Positions 20,917 to 30,649 of a stretch of DNA of 64,000 nt are shown here, piece by piece. The stretch is from the NCBI GenBank assembly GCA_965219235.1, contig OZ244721.1, forward strand, positions 868,001 through 932,000, read 5' to 3'. Within the stretch, counting starts at the first letter, position 1. Each line of letters opens with the position of its first letter. The notes beneath the pieces are model-generated. The model was not told the DNA's origin and did no database searches. It saw nothing but the letters and a program-made list of their open reading frames with translations. The DNA is from CBDHCC01 sp965219235. GTDB taxonomy: Bacteria > Pseudomonadota > Alphaproteobacteria > Sphingomonadales > Sphingomonadaceae. The translations under genes and the position numbers were made by a program.

Positions 20917-23900
20917 GAGCTTCAGCGCGCCGTTGAGGCGGGCGGGGGCGTCGGCCCAGACGCGCTCGATGACCAGCCTGGCGTCCGGCCTGATCCTGGC
21001 CGTGCCCTTCAGCCGCTCGACATAGGCCATCAGCCCGTCGATGTTGGGGGGCCGGTCCTCGAAGAAGCTGACGAGCGTGCCTCGTGGACCAACCTCCAGC
21101 TTGCTGATGCCCGCCTTGCGGCAGTTGAGCTTGATCTCGACGACCTTGAGCAGATTCTCGGCCGGTTCGGGCACCGGACCGAACCGATCCTCCAGCTCGG
21201 CGGCGAAGGCGTGGATGCCCTCGGGCGCGTCGAACTCGTTGAGGCGGCGGTAGAGCTGCATCCGGAGGTCGAGGCCGGGGACGTACTCCTCGGGAATGAG
21301 GATCGGCGCGTCGAGCGTGATCTGGGGGGAGACGGCGTCGCGCGCCCGCTCCGCGATCAGCCCGCCCGCCTTGGCCTCGGCGATCGCGTCCTCCAGCATC
21401 GACTGGTAGAGCTCGAAGCCGACCTCCTTGATATGCCCGGACTGCTCGTCGCCCAGCAGGTTGCCGGCACCCCGGATGTCGAGATCGTGGGAGGCGAGCT
21501 GGAAGCCGGCGCCGAGCGAATCGAGCTCGGTCAGGATCTTCAGCCGCTTTTCCGCCGTGTCGGTGATCGCCTCGCCCGGTGGCGTGGTCATGTAGGCGAA
21601 GGCGCGGGTCTTGGCCCGGCCGACGCGGCCGCGCAGCTGATAGAGCTGGGCCAGGCCGAAGCGGTCGGCGCGCCAGATGACGAGCGTGTTGGCGGTCGGG
21701 ATGTCGATGCCCGACTCGACGATCGAGGTGGACAGCAGCACGTCGTACTTGCGGTCGACGAAGGCCGACATCCGGTCCTCCACCTCGGTCGGCGTCATCT
21801 GGCCGTGCGCGGTGACGTGGGTGACCTCCCTCACCTCGCGGCGCAGGAACTCCTCGACGTCGGGCAGGTCGGCGACGCGCGGCACGACGAAGAACGACTG
21901 GCCGCCGCGATAATGCTCGCGCAGCAGCGCCTCGCGGACCACCACGGGATCGAAGGCGGAGACGTAGGTGCGGACCGCCAGCCGATCGACCGGGGGCGTC
22001 TGGATGACGGAGAGATCGCGGATGCCGCTCATCGCCATCTGCAGCGTGCGCGGGATCGGCGTGGCGGTCAGCGTCAGGACATGGACGTCGGCCTTGAGCG
22101 CCTTCAGCCGTTCCTTGTGCGTGACGCCGAAGCGCTGCTCCTCGTCGACGATGACGAGCCCCAGGCGCTGGAACTCGACCGATTTGGCGAGCAGCGCGTG
22201 GGTGCCGATCACGATGTCGATCGAGCCGTCCGCCAGCCCGTCGCGCGTCGCCCTGGCCTCGGCGGCGGGCACCAGGCGGGACAGGCGCCCGACCTTCAGC
22301 GGGAAGCCCTTGAAGCGCTCGACGAACTGCATGAAGTGCTGGCGCGCGAGCAGCGTGGTGGGGCAGACCAGCGCCACCTGGTGCCCATCCATCGCCATGG
22401 CGAAGGCGGCGCGCAGCGCCACCTCCGTCTTGCCGAAGCCGACATCGCCGCACACCAGCCGGTCCATCGGCTTGCCCGAGGTGAGGTCGGCGAGCACGTC
22501 GGCGATCGCGGCGTCCTGATCGTCGGTCTCCTCGAAGGGAAAGCGGGCGACGAACTCGTCGTAGCCGCTCTCGTCCAGCTCCAGCGTCTCGCCGCCGCGC
22601 AGCGCGCGCTCGGCGGCCGTCTTCATCAGTTCGCCGGCGATGGCGCGGATGCGCTCCTTCATCGTGGACTTGCGCCGCTGCCACGCCTCGCCGCCCAGCC
22701 GGTCGAGCGTCGCGCCCTCTGTCTCCGCACCGTAGCGTGAGAGCACGTCGATATTCTCGACCGGCACATAGAGCTTGTCGCCGTCGCGGTAGGACAGCGC
22801 CACGCAATCGTGTGGGCTTGTGCCGACCGGCAGCGAGGTCAGCCCCTCGAACCGCCCGATGCCGTGGTCGCGATGGACGATCAGGTCGCCCTGCGACAAG
22901 CTGGCGAGTTCGTTCAGGAAGGCGTCCGTCTTCCGGCGCTTGCGGCCGCGCCGCACCAGCCGGTCGCCGAGCATGTCCTGTTCGGTCAGCACGGACAGCT
23001 TGTCAGTGCGAAAGCCGTGGTCGAGCGGCAGCACCAGCGCCGAAAGGGGGGAGGTCGCCGCCGCCTTCCAGCTGGCGACGCTCGCCACGCCGGTCAGGCC
23101 GTGGTCGGCCAGCAGCTTGACGAGGCGGGTCCGTGCGCCCTCGCTGTAGGTGGCCAACACGGTGCGCCCCCTGGACCGCTCCTTCAGGTGCGCGGCGATC
23201 GCGTCGTAGACGTTGACCCCCGACGTGCGCTCGGGCGTGAAGTCGCGGGCCGGTTGCACGTCGAAGTCGATGACGGTGGACGCCTCCGGCTCGCGGAAGG
23301 CGGACACCCGGTGGATCGGCTGCTCCACCTCCATCCGGGTCCACTCGTCGCGGGTGAGGTAGAGCTGTTCCGGCGGCAGCGGGCGATAGCTGCCGGCGCT
23401 CTTCGAATCGGCATCGCGGCGGTTGGCGTAATAGTCGGCGATCGACTCCAGCCGCTGATCCGCCGCCTTGGCCGTGCCGCTGTCGCGCAGGATCAGCGCG
23501 TCCTCACCGAAATGGTCGGAGAGCGTCGCCAGCCGCTCCTCGAACAGCGGCAGGAAGTGCTCCATCCCCGCCTGCCGCCGCCCCTCGGACACCGCCTGGT
23601 AGAGCGGATCGGAGGTGGCGTTCGCCCCGAACCGCTCGCGATAGCGGGAGCGGAAGCGCTTGACCGTGTCGCCGTCCAGCAGCGCCTCGCTGGCGGGCAG
23701 CAGGGTGAACTCGGCGACGTCTCCGGTGGTGCGCTGGTCGGCGGGGTCGAAGGAGCGCACCGTTTCGATCTCATCGCCGAACAGGTCGACCCGCAGCGGC
23801 TGTTCGGCCGAGGCGGGCCACAGGTCGACCAGCCCGCCTCGCACCGCATGCTCGCCCTTTTCCGCGACATTGTCGGTGCGGGTGAAGCCGTTGGCGGTGA

Positions 23901-24345
23901 GCAGACCCACAAGCTTGTCGCGATCGATCCGCTCGCCCGGCCGGATCGTGGTGACGAGCTGGCGGATGCGGAACGGCGTCAGGGTCCGTTGCAGCACCGC
24001 GTTGACGCTGGTGAGCACGAGCTGCGGCCGGGGCTTGCCCTGCAGCGCGTGAAGCGCGGCCAGCCGGTCGGCGGAGATGTGCAGCGCCGGGCCGGCGCGG
24101 TCGTAGGGCAGGCAGTCCCAGGCGGGCAGCGTGACGACCTCCAGATCGGGCGCGAACGCCCTCGCCGCATCGCTCACGCCCTGCATCGCCACCGCGTCGG
24201 ATGCGACGAGCACCACCCGCCCGCCGCAGCCACGGACCAGATCGGTCAGCAGCAGCGGCAGGAAGCCCGGCGGCACCTGGCTGAGCGTCAGCGCCGAGGT
24301 GGCGCTGACGATCCGCTTCACCGGCGGCAGCGGCTGCGCGTTCAT
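20887..24345 (-). CDS. mfd: Transcription-repair coupling factor Mfd
   Basis: A DNA translocase that removes RNA polymerase stalled at lesions and recruits UvrA. The 1152-aa product has the UvrB-like N-terminal region, the RNA-polymerase-interaction domain (the LIVHRDHGIGRFEGL segment) and the RecG-like translocase: Walker A GDVGFGKT at 633-640, DEEQRFGV, TATPIPRTLQMA and QLRGRVGR. A C-terminal TRCF domain follows. ATG 24345 overlaps the sdhE stop (ATGA), indicating coupled translation. Length is normal. Confidence 0.97.
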   Translation of the reverse strand: MNAQPLPPVKRIVSATSALTLSQVPPGFLPLLLTDLVRGCGGRVVLVASDAVAMQGVSDAARAFAPDLEVVTLPAWDCLPYDRAGPALHISADRLAALHALQGKPRPQLVLTSVNAVLQRTLTPFRIRQLVTTIRPGERIDRDKLVGLLTANGFTRTDNVAEKGEHAVRGGLVDLWPASAEQPLRVDLFGDEIETVRSFDPADQRTTGDVAEFTLLPASEALLDGDTVKRFRSRYRERFGANATSDPLYQAVSEGRRQAGMEHFLPLFEERLATLSDHFGEDALILRDSGTAKAADQRLESIADYYANRRDADSKSAGSYRPLPPEQLYLTRDEWTRMEVEQPIHRVSAFREPEASTVIDFDVQPARDFTPERTSGVNVYDAIAAHLKERSRGRTVLATYSEGARTRLVKLLADHGLTGVASVASWKAAATSPLSALVLPLDHGFRTDKLSVLTEQDMLGDRLVRRGRKRRKTDAFLNELASLSQGDLIVHRDHGIGRFEGLTSLPVGTSPHDCVALSYRDGDKLYVPVENIDVLSRYGAETEGATLDRLGGEAWQRRKSTMKERIRAIAGELMKTAAERALRGGETLELDESGYDEFVARFPFEETDDQDAAIADVLADLTSGKPMDRLVCGDVGFGKTEVALRAAFAMAMDGHQVALVCPTTLLARQHFMQFVERFKGFPLKVGRLSRLVPAAEARATRDGLADGSIDIVIGTHALLAKSVEFQRLGLVIVDEEQRFGVTHKERLKALKADVHVLTLTATPIPRTLQMAMSGIRDLSVIQTPPVDRLAVRTYVSAFDPVVVREALLREHYRGGQSFFVVPRVADLPDVEEFLRREVREVTHVTAHGQMTPTEVEDRMSAFVDRKYDVLLSTSIVESGIDIPTANTLVIWRADRFGLAQLYQLRGRVGRAKTRAFAYMTTPPGEAITDTAEKRLKILTELDSLGAGFQLASHDLDIRGAGNLLGDEQSGHIKEVGFELYQSMLEDAIAEAKAGGLIAERARDAVSPQITLDAPILIPEEYVPGLDLRMQLYRRLNEFDAPEGIHAFAAELEDRFGPVPEPAENLLKVVEIKLNCRKAGISKLEVGPRGTLVSFFEDRPPNIDGLMAYVERLKGTARIRPDARLVIERVWADAPARLNGALKLSAGLSKIAG

Positions 24346-24623
24346 CGCGACACCGGGATGTAGTCGAGCGCCATCAGCGCCGTCAGCTGGTCGCCGCGCC
24401 ACTCAACAGGTGGCGCGATGGTGCCGAACGCCCAGCCCATGATGTCCACATCCTCGACCTCGCACAGCCGCTCGAACCAGTCGCACTCGGCCTCGCCCCA
24501 GCCCGCCGAGTGGCGGTCGAAATAGCCGCCGACCAGAATGTCCGCCTCCTTCGTGCCGCGATGGTGGGCGCGGAACTTCAGGCGGCGCAATCTGTGCTCG
24601 AAGGGGCGGTGGTCGAGGGTCAT
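24342..24623 (-). CDS. sdhE: Succinate dehydrogenase assembly factor 2 (SdhE/CptB family)
   Basis: A 93-aa protein that promotes covalent FAD attachment to succinate dehydrogenase in this family. The conserved RGxxE motif is present as RGTKE at residues 22-26, followed by the typical DILVGGYF and ECDWFERLCEVEDVDIMGW segments. It is co-transcribed with mfd, overlapping by four bases; linkage of sdhE to mfd and to a divergent recG is common in sphingomonads. Confidence 0.92.
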   Translation of the reverse strand: MTLDHRPFEHRLRRLKFRAHHRGTKEADILVGGYFDRHSAGWGEAECDWFERLCEVEDVDIMGWAFGTIAPPVEWRGDQLTALMALDYIPVSR

Positions 24624-24701
24624 GGGGCACGCTCCAGGCACGGCAAACAGACGGCGGAGCGTCGCGCCCCGGCCGCCAAATCGGTATGGGGCGAGATAGT
24701 C

Positions 24702-26756
24702 ATGCGCCCCGAACTCCTCAACCCGCTCTTCGCGCCCACCGCCAGCCTGAAAGGCGTCGGCCCCGCGCTGGAAAAGCCGCTCGAGCGGCTGGGGCTGACG
24801 CGCATCGTCGACCTGCTGTTCCACCTGCCCACCGGCTGGACCCGGCGGCGTCCGGTGGAGGCGTTGACGGAGGCGGCCTCGGGCGACCTCATCACGGTGG
24901 TCGTGACCCCCTTCGAGGTGGCGGCGAGCCGGGGGCGGGGGCCGACCCGCATCTATGCGCTGGACGGGGCCGGCAACACGCTGACGCTGGCCTTCTTCGG
25001 CGGCGCGGGCCGCTGGGCGCGCCAGCAGCTGCCGCTGGGCGAGCCCAAGCGGGTGTCGGGCCGGGTCGAGAGCTACCGCGACGAACTCCAGATGGCGCAT
25101 CCCGACCACATGGTCGCCCCCGACGAGCCGCTGGCCGACGTGGAGCCGATCTACTCGCTGTCGGAAGGCATCACGAGCCGCCGGTTGGCGGCGTTGGTCG
25201 AGACCGCACTCGAACGGCTGCCGGAGATACCGGAGTGGATCGAGCCGGGGCTGCTCGCAAGCAAGCGATGGCCCTCCTTCGGCCAGGCGCTCCGGGCGGT
25301 CCACGGCGAGCCGGAGGCGCGCCTCGCCCGCGAACGGCTCGGCTATGACGAGGTGTTCGCCAACCAGCTCGCCCTCACCCTGATCCGCAACGCCGTCCGG
25401 ACCCGGCGGGGCCGACCGCTGGCGGGGGACGGGCGGCTGACGGGGGCGCTCAAGCTTCCCTTCGCGCTCACCGGCGCGCAGAGCCGCGCGAACCGGGAAA
25501 TCGGCGACGATCTGCGTCAGACCCAACCCATGCTCCGCCTGCTCCAGGGCGATGTGGGCTCTGGCAAGACGCTCGTCGCCGCCATGGCCCTGCTCACCGC
25601 CGTGGAGGCGGGCGGGCAGGGGGCTCTGCTCGCGCCCACCGAGATCCTCGCCCGCCAGCACCTCGCCAGTCTGGAGCAGATGCTGCGCGGCCTGCCGGTC
25701 ACGGTCGCGGCGCTGACGGGCCGCGACAAGGGCCGCGCGCGGGAGGGCACGCTGATGGGCTTGGCGGACGGCTCGATCGACATCGCGGTCGGCACCCACG
25801 CCATCTTCCAGACCGCCGTGCAGTATCGCGACCTGGCGCTGGTGGTGGTGGACGAACAGCACCGCTTCGGCGTGTCCGAACGGCTGCTGTTGACCGCCAA
25901 GGGGCAGGTGCAGCCGCACATGCTGACCATGACGGCGACCCCCATCCCGCGCTCCCTGGCCCTCACCCGGTTCGGCGAGATGGACGTCAGCGTGCTCGAC
26001 GAGCGGCCGCCCGGACGCCAGCCGATCGACACCCGCGTGATCTCGTCCGAGCGCGCGGACGAGGTGGTGGCGGCGCTCGGCCGGCATCTGGAGGGCGGCG
26101 GGCAGGCCTACTGGGTGTGCCCGCTGGTCGAGGAGAGCGTCGCCAGCGACCTCGCCGCCGCCGAGGAGCGGTTCCGGGAGCTGTCGAAGCGCTTCCCCGG
26201 CCGGGTCGGCCTGGTCCACGGTCGCCTCGCCCCGCCGGAGAAGGACGCCGCGATGGCCGCCTTCGTCGAGGGACGCACCGGCGTGCTGGTGGCGACCACG
26301 GTGATCGAGGTCGGCGTGGATGTGCCGAACGCCACGCTGATGGTGATCGAGGGCGCGGACCGCTTCGGCCTCGCCCAGCTGCACCAGCTGCGCGGCCGGG
26401 TGGGGCGTGGCGAGGGCAAGTCGGTGTGCCTGCTGCTGCGTTCGGAGGCGCTGTCGGAGACCGGGGCCAAGCGACTGGCGCTGCTGAGGGAAACCAACGA
26501 CGGCTTCCGCATCGCCGAGGCCGATCTGGAGCTGCGCGGCGCGGGCGAGATGCTGGGCACGCGCCAGGCGGGCGAGGCGCGCTTCCGGTTGGCGGAGCCG
26601 GAGGGTCTGGCCGCCGCGCTGGCGACCGCGACCGACGACGCGCGGCTGCTGATCGACCGCGACGGCGGGCTGGAGGGGGAGCGGGGGCAGGCGGCGACGG
26701 TGGCGCTCTATCTGTTCGAGCGCGACGCGGCGGTGCGGCTGCTGGGGAGCGGGTGA
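24702..26756 (+). CDS. recG: ATP-dependent DNA helicase RecG
   Basis: A branch-migrating helicase that remodels stalled forks and R-loops. The 684-aa product has the wedge domain N-terminally (around residues 50-150), Walker A GDVGSGKT at 283-290, the DEQH box at 384-387, TATPIPRSLALT, and QLRGRVGRGEG near the C-terminus. ATG 24702 gives the usual MRPELLNPLFAP start. Divergent from sdhE-mfd, with 78 bp between the starts. Confidence 0.97.
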   Translation: MRPELLNPLFAPTASLKGVGPALEKPLERLGLTRIVDLLFHLPTGWTRRRPVEALTEAASGDLITVVVTPFEVAASRGRGPTRIYALDGAGNTLTLAFFGGAGRWARQQLPLGEPKRVSGRVESYRDELQMAHPDHMVAPDEPLADVEPIYSLSEGITSRRLAALVETALERLPEIPEWIEPGLLASKRWPSFGQALRAVHGEPEARLARERLGYDEVFANQLALTLIRNAVRTRRGRPLAGDGRLTGALKLPFALTGAQSRANREIGDDLRQTQPMLRLLQGDVGSGKTLVAAMALLTAVEAGGQGALLAPTEILARQHLASLEQMLRGLPVTVAALTGRDKGRAREGTLMGLADGSIDIAVGTHAIFQTAVQYRDLALVVVDEQHRFGVSERLLLTAKGQVQPHMLTMTATPIPRSLALTRFGEMDVSVLDERPPGRQPIDTRVISSERADEVVAALGRHLEGGGQAYWVCPLVEESVASDLAAAEERFRELSKRFPGRVGLVHGRLAPPEKDAAMAAFVEGRTGVLVATTVIEVGVDVPNATLMVIEGADRFGLAQLHQLRGRVGRGEGKSVCLLLRSEALSETGAKRLALLRETNDGFRIAEADLELRGAGEMLGTRQAGEARFRLAEPEGLAAALATATDDARLLIDRDGGLEGERGQAATVALYLFERDAAVRLLGSG

Positions 26757-26896
26757 AGGACTCCCCGCCCTGAAAGAGAGGGGTTGGGGGTGGGTGCGCG
26801 CGTCTGCGCGTTCCGAAGATGCCCCTCTTGCCGCAACAGCTCGCTCTTGCGCGCTCGCACCCACCTCCAGCCCCTCCCTGCAAGCAGGGAGGGGAG
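26757..26896. repeat. Palindromic repeat pair (family R3) between recG and tyrS
   Basis: The left arm reads GAGAGGGGTTGGGGGTGGGT and the right arm CGCACCCACCTCCAGCCCCT, closed by CCTCCCTGCAAGCAGGGAGG. The two arms can form a long imperfect hairpin between the convergent recG and tyrS ends, so a bidirectional transcription-termination role is plausible. Confidence 0.75.
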
Positions 26897-28093
26897 TTAC
26901 TGACTCACCACCACCGCGTGCCGCTTCGCCCCCAGGCTCAGCCGATCCCCCGCCGCGACCTCCCCCTCCTCCACCTTTTCGCCATTCACCCGCACCGCCC
27001 CCTCGGCGAGCTTCCGCCGTCCCTCCTTCTTCGACGCCACGAACCCCACCGCCACCAGCGCATCCAGCACCGGCCCGGCCGCCACCTCCGGCAAGTCCTC
27101 GCCCGCGCCGCCGCCGAAGGTCGCCTCCGCCGTCGCCCGCGCCGATGCCGCCGCCTCCGCGCCATGCGCCATCGCCGTCGATGCGTCCGCCAGAGCCACC
27201 TTGGCGTCGTTCACCGCCGCACCCTCCAGCGCTTCCAGCCGGCCGATCTCGTCCAGCGGCAGGTCGGTGAACAGCCGCAGGAAGCGGCCGACATCGGCGT
27301 CGTCGCTGTTCCGCCAGAACTGCCAGTAGTCGTATGGTGCCAGCATCTCGGCATCGAGCCACACCGCGCCGTCCACGCTCTTGCCCATCTTGGCCCCGCC
27401 CGCCGTGGTGATGAGCGGGGTCGTCAGCCCGAACAGCTCCGCGCCCTCCACGCGGCGCGCCAGCTCCAGGCCGTTGACGATGTTGCCCCACTGGTCCGAC
27501 CCGCCCATCTGCAGCCGGCAGCCGTGCCGTCGCCACAGCTCCAGGAAGTCGTAGGCCTGCAGGATCATGTAGTTGAATTCCAGGAACGTCAGCGGCTGCT
27601 CGCGCTCCAGCCGCGTCCGCACGCTGTCGAACGTCAACATGCGATTGAGCGTGAAGTGCGGCCCCACGCTCCGCAGCAGCTCGATATAGCCGAGCGCGTC
27701 CAGCCAGTCGGCGTTGTTCACCACGACGGCGCCGGTCGGCCCGTCGCCGAAGGTCAGGAACCGCGCGAAGGTCCGCTCGATCCGCGCGATGTTGGCCGCG
27801 ATCGCCGCCTCGTCGAGCATCTGCCGGCTCTCGGTCTTGCCCGACGGATCGCCGACGCGCGTCGTGCCCCCGCCCATCACCACGATCGGCTTGTGTCCGG
27901 CCTGCTGCAGCCGGCGGAGCAGCATGATGGAGACGAGGTTGCCGACATGCAGCGACGGCGCGGTGGCGTCGAAGCCGACATAGCCCGGCACGATCCCCAT
28001 CGCCGCCGCCGCGTCCAGGCCGGCGAGATCGGTCGCCTGGTGGATATACCCGCGCTCGTCGAGCAGGCGGAGAAGGATGGACTGGTGGGTCAT
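26897..28093 (-). CDS. tyrS: Tyrosyl-tRNA synthetase
   Basis: A class I aminoacyl-tRNA synthetase charging tRNA-Tyr. The 398-aa protein has the HIGH-equivalent HVGN at residues 49-52 (in APSLHVGN), the tyrosine-binding QMGGSDQWGN, the KMSKS-equivalent KMGKS at 235-239, and a C-terminal S4-like RNA-binding domain. Length is slightly short of the E. coli enzyme but normal for the group. Divergent from the DOMON-like gene; convergent with recG. Confidence 0.97.
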   Translation of the reverse strand: MTHQSILLRLLDERGYIHQATDLAGLDAAAAMGIVPGYVGFDATAPSLHVGNLVSIMLLRRLQQAGHKPIVVMGGGTTRVGDPSGKTESRQMLDEAAIAANIARIERTFARFLTFGDGPTGAVVVNNADWLDALGYIELLRSVGPHFTLNRMLTFDSVRTRLEREQPLTFLEFNYMILQAYDFLELWRRHGCRLQMGGSDQWGNIVNGLELARRVEGAELFGLTTPLITTAGGAKMGKSVDGAVWLDAEMLAPYDYWQFWRNSDDADVGRFLRLFTDLPLDEIGRLEALEGAAVNDAKVALADASTAMAHGAEAAASARATAEATFGGGAGEDLPEVAAGPVLDALVAVGFVASKKEGRRKLAEGAVRVNGEKVEEGEVAAGDRLSLGAKRHAVVVSQ

Positions 28094-28110
28094 GCTGTCC
28101 TGTCAACTAA

Positions 28111-28188
28111 CCGTTCGCCCTGAGCTTGTCGAAGGGCGCTCGAACCTGCACTCCGGCACACGTGCTTCGACAGGCTCAGCACGAGCGG
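28111..28188. repeat. R1-type inverted repeat pair before the DOMON-like gene
   Basis: The arms are 28111-28138 (core GAGCTTGTCGAAGG) and 28161-28188 (core CTTCGACAGGCTCAGCACG), imperfectly complementary, with a 22-bp loop. The pair lies between the divergent tyrS and DOMON-like genes and ends only eight bases before the ATG of the latter, so it occupies the position where its leader and ribosome-binding site should be. Confidence 0.8.
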
Positions 28189-28196
28189 GGTGGGTG

Positions 28197-28742
28197 ATGA
28201 AGATTGTGGACGATGTGGACGGCATAGACCTGGTGTCCTTCGCGGCCGGTGGCGTGGCGACGCGGATGGAGGTGTGGCTGGAGCGGGACGGGGCCAAACT
28301 CTGGGCGCGCTGGTTGGTGGACGCGCCGCTCGACCGGCTGGTGCTGCCGGACCCCGGCGAGCCCGCGCGCAGGGACGGCCTCTGGCGCACCACCTGCTTC
28401 GAGCTGTTCGTCGCCTGGGGTGGCGAGTCCTATCTGGAGGTGAACGCGGCTCCGTCCGGCGACTGGGCCGCCTACCGCTTCGACGCGCCCCGCCGAGGCA
28501 TGACGCCGCTGGCGATCGACGCGCCCGCCATCACGCTCGACGCGGGCGAGGAGTGGGTGTCGGTGGAGGCGACGCTCACCCTGCCGCCGGAGTTCGCCGG
28601 TCGCCCGCTCACCGCCAACATCGCCGCCGTGATCGAGACCACCGACGGCGCGCTCTCCCACTGGGCGCTCTCCCATCCCGACGACCGACCCGACTTCCAC
28701 GACCGCTCTTGCTTCCGCCTCTCCCTTGCCTCCACAGGCTGA
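28197..28742 (+). CDS. DOMON-like domain protein
   Basis: A 181-aa beta-rich protein without a signal peptide. GLWRTTCFELFV, SYLEVNAAPSGDWAAYRFD and the final PDFHDRSCFRLSL match the sphingomonad DOMON-like carbohydrate-binding-type family as I recall it. The biochemical role is unknown. ATG 28197 was chosen because the upstream in-frame codons merely translate the R1 repeat. The stop lies five bases before the next gene, so the two probably form an operon. Confidence 0.78.
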   Translation: MKIVDDVDGIDLVSFAAGGVATRMEVWLERDGAKLWARWLVDAPLDRLVLPDPGEPARRDGLWRTTCFELFVAWGGESYLEVNAAPSGDWAAYRFDAPRRGMTPLAIDAPAITLDAGEEWVSVEATLTLPPEFAGRPLTANIAAVIETTDGALSHWALSHPDDRPDFHDRSCFRLSLASTG

Positions 28743-28747
28743 GCCGC

Positions 28748-29944
28748 ATGGATTTCGGCATCGACCGGCTCATCGCCGACCCCGCCCTGCGCCGCCCGCT
28801 GGAGGTACGCCGCGTGGCGCTGCTCGCCCATCCGGCGTCGGTCACGCGCGACCTGACCCATTCGCTGGACGCACTCGTCGCCGTCGGCCTCAACGTCACC
28901 GCCGCCTTCGGGCCGCAGCATGGATTGCGGGGCGACAAGCAGGACAACATGATGGAGACGCCGGACGAGACCGACGCCCGCCACCACATCCCGGTGTTCA
29001 GCCTCTATGGCGAGACGCGCCGCCCGCACGGCCAGTCGATGGGCACCTTCGACACGATCCTGGTCGACCTGCAGGACCTCGGCTGCCGCATCTACACCTT
29101 TGTCACCACGCTGCTCTACGTGCTGGAGGCCGCGGCCGGGCACGGCAAGGCGGTGGTGGTGCTCGACCGTCCGAACCCGGCCGGGCGGCCTATCGAAGGG
29201 CTGACGCTGCGCCCCGGCTGGGAGAGCTTCGTGGGTGCCGGGCCGATGCCGATGCGCCACGGACTGACGATGGGCGAGATGGCGCGCTGGTTCGTCGCCC
29301 ACTTCGGCCTGGACGTCGATCTGAGCGTGGTGGAGATGGCCGGCTGGCGGCCCCAGGAGGGGCCGGGCTTCGGCTGGCCCACGACACGCGTCTGGATCAA
29401 CCCCAGCCCGAACGCTCCCAACGTGAACATGGCGCGCTGCTACGCCGGCACGGTGATGCTGGAGGGCACGACGTTGAGCGAGGGCCGGGGCACCACCCGC
29501 CCGCTGGAGCTGTTCGGCGCGTCCGACCTCGACCCGCGCGCGCTCAAGGCGGAGATGGAGCGGATCGCGCCACACTGGCTCGGCGGCTGCAAGCTGCGGG
29601 AGGTGAGCTTTGAGCCGACCTTCCACAAGCACGCCGGGCGGCTCTGCCACGGCCTCCACATCCACGCCGAAGGGCCGTGGTACGACCCTGCCGCCTTCCG
29701 CCCGTGGCGGCTCCAGGCGCTCGCTTTCAAAGCGATCCGGCGGCTGAGGCCGGACTATGAGCTGTGGCGCGACTTCCCCTACGAATACGAGTTCGACAAG
29801 CTGGCCATCGACGTCATCAACGGCTCACCACTGCTGCGGGGGTGGGTGGATGATGAGAGGGCAGAGGCGGGCGATCTGGATGGGCCGGCGGCGGCGGATG
29901 AGCGGGCGTGGAAGGAGGAGCGGCGGGAGGTGCTGCTCTACTGA
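28748..29944 (+). CDS. namZ: DUF1343 / NamZ-type exo-beta-N-acetylmuramidase homologue
   Basis: A 398-aa protein of the DUF1343 family, whose characterised Bacillus member NamZ releases terminal MurNAc from peptidoglycan fragments. Family signatures include FGPQHGLRGDKQDNM near residue 58, DLQDLGCRIYTFVTT, VVVLDRPNPAGR and EGTTLSEGRGTTRPLELFGA. No signal peptide is visible, so it would act in the cytoplasm unless exported another way. It fits functionally with amgK-murU at the left edge of the window, which would consume the MurNAc released. The symbol is assigned by family, not by demonstrated activity. Confidence 0.8.
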   Translation: MDFGIDRLIADPALRRPLEVRRVALLAHPASVTRDLTHSLDALVAVGLNVTAAFGPQHGLRGDKQDNMMETPDETDARHHIPVFSLYGETRRPHGQSMGTFDTILVDLQDLGCRIYTFVTTLLYVLEAAAGHGKAVVVLDRPNPAGRPIEGLTLRPGWESFVGAGPMPMRHGLTMGEMARWFVAHFGLDVDLSVVEMAGWRPQEGPGFGWPTTRVWINPSPNAPNVNMARCYAGTVMLEGTTLSEGRGTTRPLELFGASDLDPRALKAEMERIAPHWLGGCKLREVSFEPTFHKHAGRLCHGLHIHAEGPWYDPAAFRPWRLQALAFKAIRRLRPDYELWRDFPYEYEFDKLAIDVINGSPLLRGWVDDERAEAGDLDGPAAADERAWKEERREVLLY

Positions 29945-29995
29945 TTGTGTAGTTAGAGGAGCGAACTCGGGCGGGTGTATCTGCCAGAGGCTTGC

Positions 29996-30607
29996 ATGTT
30001 CTATGAGGACGTTCCAACCTGTCGCATTATGAGCGGTCTCGCCTTCGCACTGACGTTGCTTGCGCCCAGTCCGCTGGACACCTGCAACTATGATGCGGAC
30101 GCGATGCTTGCTCTTCCAGAACAGGACTTCGACCAGTCGATGGCGGGGTGGAGGAGCTTGGATGTGAAGGGTTGCTATCTGCATGCAGCCCAAATCCTCG
30201 GCCTCTACCGGCGGCAGCATAACAGTGAGAATTACCTCTTGGCTTGGCACGAGGGCCAGATGCTGGCGTACTACGGTGACAATGATAAGGCAATAGAGTT
30301 ATTTCGCGCAGCAAAGCGTCCTGAGGTAAACATTGTCGATGCCGCATGGAACATTTATGTTTATGGTTCCATTGCCTTCCTGCAGGGAAATCAAAGCGAT
30401 TTGGTGGACTTGCGCGACCGTTTGTCTGTGTTACCCCGTCCACTGACCGTGAAGGTGCGGAGGCCGGATGGACAACTGGCTGACATCGATTTTCCAGCCG
30501 AGATCTCCTGGCCCCCCAATCTCGATGCGCTGAACTCGCTGGTGGCATGCTTTGGGCGGTCATACAAAGAGGCGTATGCGTGCAAATCCGCGCGGTTTGA
30601 CCGATAG
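29996..30607 (+). CDS. Orphan protein of unknown function, lower GC than surroundings
   Basis: A 203-aa product that I do not recognise. ATG 29996 follows AGAGG by five bases; GTG 29975 is an alternative. A short hydrophobic stretch (SGLAFALTLLAPSPL) near residues 13-27 could be part of a signal sequence. The middle (ENYLLAWHEGQMLAYYGDND, then KAIELFRAAK) has the look of a TPR-like helical pair. Base composition is clearly lower in GC than the neighbours, with ordinary A/T-ending codons, suggesting acquisition from elsewhere. It lies just outside a degenerate copy of the vwa 3' end. Confidence 0.6.
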   Translation: MFYEDVPTCRIMSGLAFALTLLAPSPLDTCNYDADAMLALPEQDFDQSMAGWRSLDVKGCYLHAAQILGLYRRQHNSENYLLAWHEGQMLAYYGDNDKAIELFRAAKRPEVNIVDAAWNIYVYGSIAFLQGNQSDLVDLRDRLSVLPRPLTVKVRRPDGQLADIDFPAEISWPPNLDALNSLVACFGRSYKEAYACKSARFDR

Positions 30608-30649
30608 TCCACGGTGCTCACCCTCTCGAGCAAAAGGGCTGATAGTTTC

